The notes below the pieces were generated by a model. It was not told where the DNA came from. It did not search any database and saw only the letters and a list, made by a program, of their open reading frames with translations. DNA of 64,000 nucleotides from Euwallacea fornicatus. Its lineage: Eukaryota; Arthropoda; Insecta; Coleoptera; Curculionidae. Of this stretch, positions 38,495 to 49,657 are shown piece by piece. The position numbers were made by a program, and so were the translations under genes. Position 1 is the first letter of the stretch. Every line of letters starts with the position of its first letter. The stretch is taken from positions 3,658,001-3,722,000 of the forward strand of contig NC_089541.1 of assembly GCF_040115645.1 (NCBI RefSeq), in the 5' to 3' direction.

Positions 38495-40305
38495 TGCATT
38501 ATTTAGATTGAGAAAAAGATTAATGGTTTTACAAATTGAATTTCTGACTAATAATATATGTAACAGTGGATGTAGAAATTGTCAAGTCAAAATTTTATCT
38601 TGACCTTATGAATTTATCAAATGAATTATATGTTCTTGAGGATATCAGGAATAGGTACGTTAATGAAGCCAATTTCAGAAATAATAAAACATAATAACCT
38701 GAATAGTTACGTTTGGGTCTAGTTTAAAATTGGATGTTGGACTTTAGCACTTGCAAACGCATCACCTCATTCACTGTGAAATGATTTGTTATTGTGAAAC
38801 ATTTTCCCTAAACCGTTTTAGAGTTAAAACAGGGAAAGATTTTTCAATTTTAACCTTTACCCTATGTGATTATTATTTTGTGCTGCTATATCACAGCTGA
38901 TCGGCAGTGTTGCCAGAATAAAAGAGATAAAAAATCGTTTCAGTTAGCATGTAAATAGATGGATAAATATTTATTATATTTTAATACATAATTATTCTCA
39001 AAAGTATACTACACAACGATATTTTTTTTGCAAGGAAAAATTGATTAGAATTAAAACAATTATGATACAATCTGGCAATGCAGGGGTATTAAAACATGAC
39101 TAATGTTCCAAGATATGAGTGGTGTGGTGTCATCAAGAGTACTATAGTTTTTCAGAACTTATCGATTTTAAATTTTCACGATTTTAATAATAGGAATTTT
39201 TTCCGCCAGGTTGTTGAAAATTAAATTTGCTACTATTTGATCGATAATAATTGGATTATTCAATCATTGAAAATTTTAATTAGGTATCTAGTTAAAACTT
39301 TCAATCCTAGATCTTTAGTGAAGTAGTATTTTCCTGGGTATACTCTAGATTTTTCAGTGGGCGGTTCTTAGGTTTTTGTAGTATAAATGTTTATGAATAA
39401 GTTGGGTAGTATATTCATGCAAAAATTGCAATTTTAAATCTCAAGAAGCGAATAATCTCTCATCTAAAATTATACTCATATTTTGAAAATATAACGTAAT
39501 ATATATTTTTTATTTTTTTCACGTTATTATACAATAGTTAATATCAGCATATTACCATAATAATATTATATCTATACGTAGAGGTACCTATTTACACTTT
39601 GTGTTAATATACGTAAATTCATGTGTAAAATAAGTAAATTTTTAACATTATCAACATAAAAATTAAAATAAAGAAATGCCATAAACACTTATAAATCTAT
39701 AATAAACAATAAGGAAGATAATGATTAACAAGAAGATAGGTAACATATACAGATCAAAGAAAACTGTAAAACAAGAAATAAAATTAATATTATGTATGTA
39801 TTAATGGTTAATTTGTAAAGCATACGGGATTATACAAAGTGTTTGAAGCTGTGAGCTTTTATTTTCAGAGAGTAATTAATCATTTCAAACGAATCTAATT
39901 AAATCTAACAATAGCTTGATAAACATAGAATAATAAGAAGAGAGATATGTTAAAAAAATTATTAATATTTTTTTTGTGTTTCTCTCCATGTATCCGCGAA
40001 TTAGATAACAGCTAGACTGTTAGGGTCGTTAATTATAATTTAATGATCATTTACTTAAGAAGAAATTAAAAAAATTAAGAAAATATCTAAAAATTCATTT
40101 TTCTTATTATGCAACTTTTATTATTATCTTTAGGTTTAATCAGTTTCTTTAGCGATTGTATGTGATTTCTCACCCCTTAAAAATACGACTTCAAACACCT
40201 TGCACACAACAAATAACTTTTCTTTAATTTAAAAAATAATCGGAAATTTTGTTTTTGGTAAAGGAGAACAATGTTGTGGCAAAACATCTTATAAACCTAA
40301 GTGAA
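38495..40305. other. Intergenic stretch with a hydrolase exon remnant
   Basis: AT-rich DNA with no complete gene. Contains the short remnant at 39290-39362. The 3' UTR of the alanine-rich secreted protein is expected on the minus strand below 40306. Confidence 0.5.
39290..39362 (-). pseudogene. Remnant of a third kraken/SERHL-like terminal exon
   Basis: Minus-strand reading gives YPGKYYFTKDLGLK, which matches HPGKYYFTRDPRLK of copy a and YPEKYYFTRDPRLK of copy b. The similarity runs about 60 bp and then decays on both sides. It lies upstream of the gene's first exon, so the exon was once present in at least three copies. Confidence 0.75.
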
Positions 40306-42881
40306 TTATTTACCCCAGGGTTGCAAGTGGATGACTTTTTGACCATACCAAGGACCGGCGGCACTGTCGCTTCCGAAATGATCCGAAGCTTGAGAAGCAG
40401 CAACTGCAGCTGAGGCAGCCGTCAGAGAACCCTGTTTAGACGCAACTGCTTGCCGAAGAACAGCGCTGCCCTGACTTTGCAGGGCCGTTATCTTTCTAGA
40501 AGCAGCATCTAAGTACAGAAGAGAGTATTAGTTTAAACATAAAGTCACTTGCAACAGCCTCTTCTAAATCTTGTGTTACGTGATTCAGCTTTCCCTTTTT
40601 CTTAGATACCCCAAAGACAAAGCTCATCGGTTCCTGTAGCAACTTAATGAAGAATTCTCTCAAAATGGAGAGAAAGGACAAAATTTGGCAAAAGGGAATT
40701 GCTGGTTAAACGGGTTGATGGCATAGATAAACAAAAGAAATATTTTGGATTTAGTTCTATCCAACAGGAACCATCTACAACCCAAATCCATAAAAATGAG
40801 AATCTGATTTACCTGTTTTCTGAATTTCATGTGCGGCAGCACTAGCACTTTTCTGGATAATTGCAGCAGCATGAGCTTCCTTGTGAGCAGCAACTCGCTG
40901 AGCCTCAGACACTTCAGCTTTAGCTTGGGCCAATCTTTGCTGAGCACGTACTACTGATTGAGCCGCAGCTTTGGCTTCTTGTTGTTGAACCGCAGCTGCT
41001 GCTTCGGTTTTCTTTAAGAGATGATCCATGTAGCATAAGAAACCACTACAATGAAGTGCTTACTTGAAGGGCTAGAGCTGCATCAGACTGTTTTTGACTA
41101 GCTACATGTTGCTGATGAAGTACTTCTTCTTTAGCTTCTTGAACGCGACGTTGGGCGGCTGCGACATTGGCCGAGGCTTCCTTGGCGGCCTGGATGGCTG
41201 ATGCGATTTCGGCAGACGATACTGGTGGTGCCCAGGATTTTTGCTGGAAATAGAAGAAAATGTGATGATATTTCAAGAATGTCATTTTACAAGAATTCAA
41301 TCCAATTATGCATATTCTCTAAATCATTAAATCGTCATTTAACATGCCTTTCAGTTGTTTTAAATTTTGGATGAAAGTTCATAAGGGAAGTACTTACGTA
41401 AGTTGCAGGAGCGGATCCGAAGTCAGAAGGTCCGCTGCTTCCAAATCCATTATCAAAGGAGTTGAAGCCGTAACCTCCTCCGAAAATTCCCCGTTTTTCA
41501 ACGTGAGGTGATGCGAATGTCGCATTGATGACCAGAAGAATCACAACAGCCTATAAAATCATCATGTGTAACTTCTTTAACAAATCAAACTTTACGAATA
41601 AAATTACAAGATTTGTGAAACAAATGAATTTGTTGAGCAGATGTGTGCAGGAAAAACAGGGGTCAAAACATGTTACGAGTTGATTATAGTTAAAGATAAT
41701 TTTTTATTATGTTGATTCCTTTAAGCGTGATTTCCAACTATTAAACTATAATTTAGTCTTTACGAAAAACAAAGATAAAGTTTGAAAGAGAAACGTACCC
41801 AAGTACCGAAGGGACAATTATTTAATGTTAAAATGTAATATGGGTTGCCTATGATATGGAATAAATTGCAATATACAGGGTGTCCGGAAATTAGAGGTAA
41901 ATATTTCAGGGGGTGATTGTACGATAAAAAATAGGCAGAAAACCTCATATAAACATAGGTCGGCAAATGGACTCAAAGGGAGCTAGACCCTTTTAAAAGG
42001 TGAACCCTGAAGGTGGTTTTTTATCGATATGCTCGAAACGGTTTGAGATAAAGTCATGAAATCTTGATTGTTAACTCAGATTTTTATGGTAAATTAGAAA
42101 ATTTAAACGAAATTTAAACATCTTGTTTTGATGTGTGTTAAACAGGGCCGGCTTAGGTTATTTTAGGCCCTAACTTTTTTACTCGTAACTTTTCCTACAT
42201 TTTGACTACACGAGTTGAAAAAGCATGGTTTTCTAGATTAAAAAGGTGCTTTTTGTCGACTTCGAAATAAGGCTCCGTTTTCGAGTAATATGGATTTTAA
42301 ATAGTTCATGCAAAGTGCCATGTTTATTTATTATTACTTATTTATTTATTTTAACGGGAATTGGATTTTATAAAAACATCTCAAATTTTAAACAGTTCAT
42401 GTAAAGTAACATGTAACGTGAAAAAAATACCAGAAACTTTAACGAAGCTTGCCATGAAAACAAGTGCGTCGTAAAAATGTCTATGGAATTAATTTTTTTT
42501 TAAATTGGAGACGGGTTAAGTGACATCTCTAATTATAGGTATTTGAAACCTACAGTTAATGGCGTAACGCGATTTAAAATTGAACGATTAGTTTTTAAGC
42601 AAAAGACCTATGAATAAAATAAAAAATAAATGTAAAATGTATAATACAAATTCAGGTTAATAGGACATGAACAATAAGTAAATGTGAGTCTTGTGAAAAA
42701 ATTGGTTTGTTTTTTTTTCTGCAACCAAATGGCCTTTGGTTGGTTTTGTAAAAATGTTACCCGGGGGATAATTCTAGGGCAAAGTAGAGTTATAAATTAT
42801 ATATAGTAATTCTACGAGATTTATCAAAAATTCGAATATGTACAGAAATATGAAATTTGATCTTACCCCCGTAAAGAACAT
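40306..42881 (-). CDS. Secreted alanine-rich coiled-coil protein
   Basis: Five exons: 42867-42881 (MFFTG), 41398-41550, 41064-41243, 40813-41011, 40306-40508; all phases close, 249 residues. The N-terminus MFFTGAVVILLVINATFAS is a clear signal peptide. Next comes a short dibasic site (VEKR) and a Gly/Phe/Ser-rich segment (GIFGGGYGFNSFDNGFGSSG). From about residue 60 the chain is alanine-, glutamine- and lysine-rich with no prolines (AKEASANVAAAQRRVQEAKE, AQQRLAQAKAEVSEAQRVAA), predicted as a long helix or coiled coil. The end is WYGQKVIHLQPWGK. It resembles insect secreted Ala-rich proteins of the DUF745 type, but I could not confirm the family. A structural role in cuticle, silk-like or eggshell material is inference. 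A canonical TATA box and Inr precede it. Confidence 0.85.
41873..42800. repeat. Probable transposon-derived DNA in intron 1 of the alanine-rich gene
   Basis: Starts with TACAGGGTGTCC, the same kind of end seen at other elements in the window, and continues as AT-rich DNA without a coding frame. The right end was not found, so the extent is a guess. Confidence 0.4.
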
Positions 42882-42921
42882 CTCTCACTTAATCACTTGC
42901 TCTTCGCTGGATGTAAAGTAC

Positions 42922-42956
42922 ACTGAAGACCTAAGGAAAATATGTCGTCTTTTATA
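42922..42956 (-). promoter_or_regulatory. TATA box and initiator of the alanine-rich secreted protein gene
   Basis: On the minus strand, TATAAAAG (42956-42949) is followed 30 nt after its start by TCAGT (42926-42922), the arthropod initiator consensus. The start codon lies about 45 bp further on. The spacing is ideal for an RNA polymerase II focused promoter of a tissue- or stage-restricted gene. Confidence 0.8.
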
Positions 42957-43190
42957 CGATTCGTATCAAAAATACCCTCACATAAATTAAATAGATATTA
43001 CGGTTATTATGACAGAGCCCATAATTTCCTTTCTTCCGTATTTAGAAGAATTGCAGATATAGGAGCGTCCCTTTCATATCACGATCTTCAATACTTTCTT
43101 TATTAAGAAGACACGTACTTAGTTGTATTTTACGTCATATAAATTAAGATCTTATTATTGTGCAATGTTATTGGAACTATACTTAATTAT

Positions 43191-44510
43191 ACAGGGTAGC
43201 AAGTTAAAATAGTCCATCTGAAACATATTGAATAGAATTTTTTTTTGGAAAACCCCGAGGCACGTCAATTTTGCTTTTAAGTCTCTTTTATGTCCTGAAA
43301 ATGTCCCCATTTGTAGGTCATAAATTCATAGATGTAAAGTCATTCCTCTAAACGGGGTGGAAACACCTTTAAGAATTTTAAATGGTAGAAGGGTGAAGTG
43401 GCATATTTCAATTCTCTTTACAAGTATGCTAAATTTTTTTTATTCCGCCATTAAATATTGTAAAAAAACCGTTTGAAAACATTAATGAAATAAATCTAAA
43501 AAAAATAACTTAAATTTAATAATAATAAACTTATCAATACTACAAAAAGTGATGTTTATTATCGAATTCTTAAGATGAGGTGATGAGTTTTGTTAGCATT
43601 GAACCGGCAGTTTTGTTCCGATTTTACAGTGATCAGAATTGTACCGCGACATTTGTCGATTCACATGACGATTTAAAGCTCCATGATTTACATCACTGCA
43701 GAGAAGATTGAAATTGTCACCATTTATTTCAAAAACAATAAAATGGTCCAAAAAACTGTAAGAGTGCTTAATGGAGGAAATTCCAATAAGAGTATGAGCC
43801 ATTTCTACGTGACGAATTTAATATCTAAATTCAAGGAGACTGGATCCGTTGCTGATAAAAAATATGAAAGGCGACACACCGTTACAAACGAGGCTGCACA
43901 GATTGCAATTTTAGGACATATTGAACTTAATCATATAAATCAAGAAAGTTCTTTCAAACACCTGAGAATTAGAAGCAACATCAGATGTTCCACGTAATAG
44001 TTTTCAGAGGATATTGAATAAGCATAATTTCTATTCTATATAAGATGTATCTCAGTCATAAGCCAACGAAGATGATCCAGATCGCCGTATGCAATTTTGT
44101 AGGATGATGAGTGAAAGAATGAAGTATGCAGTTTCTGTTCGTAACTTTTTGGATCAACATTTTCCTGAATACTGGATTTGTACAAGAGGTTTCATTGAGT
44201 GGCCTTCAAAACCGCCTGATTTAGCACCATTGGGCTTTTTCTTATGGGGTCATTGAAAAACTGTTGTTTGTAAAACGAGCTCTACTTGTTTAGAAGATCT
44301 TCGCCACCGAATAGTGACAGAATGTGGTGAAATAACTCTCGAAATGCTACAAAATGTTCGGGAGCAGGTTGAACAAAAACTTTATTATTGTATGGAAGCA
44401 AAAGAGTTGCAATTTGAACACTTAATTAAATAAAACATTATTTAAAAATTTTGTTTTTTTGGTTTAGTTCACTGATGTTTTAAAACGTTTTTTTAAAAGT
44501 AATATTTAAA
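43191..44510 (+). mobile_element. Degraded mariner-like (DDE) transposon copy
   Basis: Begins near a TACAGGGTAGC-type end at 43191 and contains the transposase relic at 43683-44433. The matching right end could not be placed, partly because a foldback element starts at about 44511. Confidence 0.5.
43683..44433 (+). pseudogene. Transposase relic, HTH plus DDE_3 type
   Basis: The 5' part (43683-43997) resembles the N-terminal helix-turn-helix of insect DUF4817-type transposases: EKIEIVTIYF, SKFKETGSVADKK, and TNEAAQIAILGHIELNH. A later frame has the catalytic end PPDLAPLGFFLWGH, then a stop, then RHRIVTECGEITLEMLQNVR and a terminal FEHLIK. The middle of the catalytic domain is missing and several stops and frame changes are present. 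Not functional. Confidence 0.75.
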
Positions 44511-45955
44511 GGCATTCCAAAAAAGCGGGGCGCCATAGAGTAAATTTTTTTTAAATGGGACCACCTGCACATTTTTTATGTGGTGCAGTTCTAGATTTTT
44601 TTAACCTGGAATGTAGTGACGCGAAAATAGGACTTAAAAGAAAAATTTTAGACATTTGCAGTGCCTCACAAAAAAATTAATATTGCAGTTAACTTAATTT
44701 AGATTTTGATAATTATAGGATGGATTCTTCTATAATGTCACTTTAGGAGGCACGAATACTTATGTAGCCAAAAATATGTACAGGGTATTCATGAAAACAG
44801 CTTTAATTTTCACTTTTTCAGCTTCAATTTTCTTGATTTTTTCAAATAGGATGATGCATCTTTTATGACGTCAAATGAGGAGAAATTCGATTTTTATCAT
44901 TTTGATATAAAATATTGGCATATTTACTTTCAATATTATTGGAATTATTAATGACTTCAGGAACACCTGCATTCACGGCCATGTGCCTGAGTGTTTAGCA
45001 TGCGTTGCCATGGTTTCGATGTTGTTTGTTTTAAATTTTAACAACTAATTCTACACAGCTTCGACAGCTGTTGATTAATTTCTCTGACGCTATTGCTTGG
45101 GTTTTTTACTGCTGATAAACTTGTGCCCAGTTTATTTTCTTCTAGTAAGACTTCCTTCTTTCGGCTTTGTTTTTCATAAGTCATACTTCCTGTCCGTTCG
45201 AAACGGTACTTTAGACTTTCTAGACTCCTTACATTAGGGCGTCATCTATTAGGAAATCGGTATACCAAAACGCTAATAAACCATTTCCGTTACGAATCAA
45301 TTACATAAATCATACTAATAAGTTCTTGTTCAGAATACTTCATTTTTATGGTCAGTTTTAAAATAAACAAATTTCAAAGGAATAGAAAACTGTAAATAAA
45401 TTATCAACACTTAAAACAAAAAACATCAACAATATGACAACGCATGCGTAACACTTGGACACCTGGCCATGAATGCAGGTTTTCCCGAAATAATTAATAA
45501 TTCCATTGACATTTACGATAAATAGGCATTATTTTGTACAAAAATGAAAAAAATTCAATTTTCCTTCGTCCTACGACATAAAAGCAGACCATCCTATTTG
45601 GAAAAATCAAGAAAATTAAACTTGAAAAGATGAGAATTAATGTTGCTATTGTCAACAACCTGAACGTATTTTTGGCTAATTGAGTATTCGTGCCTGCTAA
45701 AGTGGTTTTAAATGAGAATCCACGAGAATGATCTAAATCTGACTTAAGTTAACTGCGGTATTATTTTTTATGAGGCACTGCACCTAAATAGCGAAAATTT
45801 CTTTTAAAACGCCATTGCTTCGAGTCACTGCATCGCAGAGTAAAAGAAATTTACGGATTAACTCAGGATCAAGAGAGAATTCTATAACGTGAGAAAAGCG
45901 CACGTGGCCCCATTATGATACTTTATGGCGCCCCACTTTTTGGGACACTCTGTAC
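44511..45955. mobile_element. Foldback element with arms of about 550 bp
   Basis: The left arm from GGCATTCCAAAAAAGCGGGG (44511) to about 45055 recurs inverted from about 45390 to the matching end at 45955 (reverse complement starts GTGTCCCAAAAAGTGGGGCG). Shared blocks in order include AGGCACGAATACT, the CAGTTAACTTAA motif, and GCATGCGTTG near the inner ends. The spacer is about 340 bp. Arms are roughly 80% alike by eye. No transposase is encoded within it. Confidence 0.85.
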
Positions 45956-46029
45956 GGTTGTTAGTGATTTTAAAATTTACCCCGATTAACCTCATGTACA
46001 TCTTCATAATTGATTTTTTTACACCCTGT

Positions 46030-47138
46030 ATTTACATAGAGTAAAAACACGCATTTTGATATACAGTTAAACATTCTGATATTATTATTTTTTTTAAGTT
46101 TTCTCTACTGAATTTATTCTATGCTTCAATCTCGAACAATGTGGCCTAGGCAGGTCTACAGAAAGTAAAAAGATTCGAAAGTGCAAATATTGGTCTTTTT
46201 TCGACAATTTGCGGAGATGTTAATGTGGGTAAAAGCCGCACAGTACTAATTTCCAAGCACCGACAATAGGTCATGCAACATTAACATAACAAAAGGTTTA
46301 TTCTTTTTCTAAGACTTATGTTCTAAGTTTAATAGAAATGTTCCATTCAATTAGGTACGTATTAGCTTCGAACCTCGAGAGCATAATAATTAGGGACAAA
46401 CCAAATTATGTTTTTTTTTATCAGCAGGACTCCACCAGGGAAGTGTCACCAATACATAAACCACAAAACTACGTAATATTTCATATTCACTGAAATTGCA
46501 AAATGTCTCTTTTAAATAAAATAATTATTTTACGCCATGGAATGTGCAAAGCCTTTCCTTGTTCTTATTCATTTTATTTCTTCAGGCGCTGTCTTACAAT
46601 GTTTCCGCTCATTAAATTGAATAACTCTCGATCTAGTTTATTTAATCATGTTATTGATTTTATTACGGCATTTTCTTTTGATTAACTATCACGTCGGCAG
46701 ATTTTTGAATCAACACTTTTTGACTTGATGTAATAAATGAGGAAAGTCAACATAACGGCCAATAAAGGGGCGTTACGTAAAATCCTTCTTTATTACATAT
46801 CAGGTTATATCAATTACCCTCGTGAAACCTCAAAATCGCTATAGCCAGTTACGAAAAAATTGCTCTTGACCATAAGATCTAATCATGCGGAATGCGAGAA
46901 GTATATTAGACGAAAACAAATTGATTTTTAGACAATTTTCACTCTCGCACCACAAAAACGAAGATCGACGTTCGATTTCTGAAATTATCCACGGCCTTTT
47001 TTAATTTTTGATAATCTATAAAAGAAATTGGCTATCAATAGTGAGGCTTAATGGTTAGATTGCTACACTCCCAAATGGTTCGAACATGATTGTGCAAGTA
47101 AGTCCTCAGTGTGTTATGCGGAAGTGAAGTGTATTTTG
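46030..47138. other. Intergenic stretch, nothing recognised
   Basis: AT-rich DNA beginning near an ACACCCTGTA transposon-type end (46022-46031). No conserved frame or RNA gene was recognised; the frame at 46503 looks random. Confidence 0.45.
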
Positions 47139-47774
47139 TACAGGGTGTCCCAGGGTTTACGGGCAGGACTTCAAAAATGGTTAGAAATGCGCATTTTAAG
47201 GTGGGTTTCTTATATAAACATAACTCCTATTATTTCTAGTTTCTGAGTTACAGGGTAATAAAGTTTTCGAGAAAATACAGTTCTTATTTTTTTGTTTCTG
47301 AAGTGGCAATGCGACTAGAACCAAATTTGATGTACAGGACGCCCCCATGAAGTGTTACAAGAATAAACAATTTTAGGTGACCAAGGTCGCCAGTGACGGG
47401 GTTCTGGGTGCTGAGTCCACCATTGATGGCGTTGATCACTTGATATATAAAAGAAAAGAAAAGTTAGTACCATCACGAAATGGAGAATTTTACGCCAAAA
47501 CTGTCTCTTGTCATTTTTCGTACCTGTTGATTTTTGTGATCTATTGCCATTAAGTAGGGCGGAGTTGAGCTGTGAACATTACTAATAGATATGTCGCATA
47601 TATCATAAAAATATAGAAACTTATTTTGAAACGCTTGGAAAGTTCTGAAATAATTTTTCTTTATCGTTATCTACTTGGAAACGTTTGCATTGTGTGACTA
47701 AGGAATGAAAAAAAGACTCTATTTTCATAAGCGCAACCCATTTTAGAATGGAATTAAACTTGGGGTACCCTGTA
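47139..47774. mobile_element. MITE-like element with short terminal inverted repeats
   Basis: Left end TACAGGGTGTCCCAGGGTTT and right end (reverse complement) TACAGGGTACCCCAAGTTTA match over about 20 bp, enclosing 636 bp without a conserved coding frame. Likely non-autonomous. A target-site duplication is not obvious beyond TA. Confidence 0.55.
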
Positions 47775-49657
47775 TAGGAAAGTGTGCGGTGTAGAGATGT
47801 TGAATCCTCAGGATGATTTTTTTAATGATTTTAGAAGTGAACCAGTTGAAAGAGTTCCAAATACTGAAGTATTTCTATCACGTTGTCCTAGTGTAGAGTC
47901 GAAGTCAGTCAAAAAAACTGAAAAATTTTACTTCACAATCATAAACCAACAGAGTTTTAAAAAACTCTTGGAGCATATGAAAATCTCATTGTGAAATGTT
48001 TATAATTTTCAAAATATGGGATCATTTGCGATTTTCAGGGTTATAATTTTCAGAAGGTATTTTTTCTTCATTAGTCTTGAATAAGTGGTCAAAATAAAAT
48101 GCTGATATTGATTTTTTAAGAAAAAAACTGTCAGAATATTGTCAATCGTTGCAAAGAACATGGAATTTTATTAATTTGTGACGAAGGCCCTTGCGCTTAA
48201 TATTGACGAACAACTTGTTGTTTAGTCGGCAATAATTAAGAAAATCCACATTGATAATGATCGCCTCATAAGATTAAAATGGAATGATTTATAATGTTCT
48301 GAAAATCCAGAAATCGACTTACATTCTCAGTATTTAAAATAGTGAAAGAGAATTGTAATTATATTATTTGCTTTAAATACCAAATAACGGTGAGTAACGT
48401 TGACCATCAAGCATATAAAATTCTCAATAAGTTTTTCATAATTTAAAAATTACCAGGGCATGTCTCCATTACCATCTTAGGATTATTAATAAAAAATGTA
48501 GGAAAATGAAGGGTTTCTCGAATACGCAACGGTTCATACCTTTTTTGAGCATTGTTGCTTTGTGGGCCAGGGATAAATAGGCAACATTCAATGATTTTGT
48601 ATGCAAGAATATATTGTAATACTTCTAATTACATATAAACCGCAATCAACTTACAATAGCACATTTATGGTCGCTTGCATTTAAAGGGAGATGTATTGGG
48701 TAATTACGGTTTCTATTGTCTGAAATTACTCATAAAACAGAAATATGTGTAATTTATTGTGAGTTATGTATATTCGATAATTATCCTAAAATGCGAATAA
48801 AAATAACACAAATAAATTAGTTTTTGAGCATACTTAAAAAACATTTTTGTTTGTAAAATAACAATGGAAGTTGGAAAATGCCATTGAAAAAACTAAAATA
48901 GAAAAAAACACTGTTAAAAAAAAAATAAAAAAAGTTAAAATTAAAAATAAACCTTCACAGTTTTCCTTTCAATTTCATCCAAGCCACATCAGCATGATCA
49001 CAAGCAAGGCGGTGTTTACGCAGATGATTGATCATGTCGAGAAAGTTTTTTTGGCAAAATTTCATGAGTGTTCAAGCAGAAAGTGAAAATAATTATGAGC
49101 AACTCGGCGATACGTGTTTCTATCTATTGATTTCGTCAAGCATATTTGTGTACAAATTAAGAACATGATACACATACTTCATAGAACATATCTCTGAAGA
49201 TATACGCACATATAGGTTTAGCCTGCAAAGGATGGAGAAACAAGAGAAAAGGCAGGCTTCAACTCTGCCATTTTGTTGATTGAATCAAAATGTTTCACCT
49301 ACTGGAAATGCATTCAGGATCTCCACGGTACCTTTACTATAAATATCTGCTGGGGGTAATCAAACGTGGGAAGTCTCAAGCAAGGAAGTGTTTGAGACAT
49401 GATTGGACGTGGAGAGGAAAGTGTTGACTGCATTTTCGTGAAGTTTAATAAGTATTCAAGAAGAGAAAGAGGAAATTGGAATGCTGCCTGAATTTTCCCA
49501 TATTTGAATTATTTACGGCTAGTTAACGCTAGCAAGAATTTATGGAGGTATTGCTGCGGAGATTCTAGATTAATTTCCACCAGATAGAAATATTTTGGGT
49601 CCATTCTGCATAATATTAAAAAAAAGGAACTTATAGAAACGTATATCAAAATGTAAC
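47775..49657. other. Intergenic stretch left of the acidic secreted gene
   Basis: AT-rich. Frames at 47782-47994 and 48871-49086 are short, rich in Lys/Asn from A-runs, and without homology. Presumably contains the promoter of the plus-strand gene starting at 49658. Confidence 0.4.

Noticed and set aside
47782..47994. 70-codon open frame right of the MITE-like element
   Set aside because: No recognisable motif, no splice partners, overlaps a transposon boundary.
48871..49086. Lys-rich 71-codon frame
   Set aside because: Explained by A-rich DNA; starts at a non-ATG codon and has no homology.
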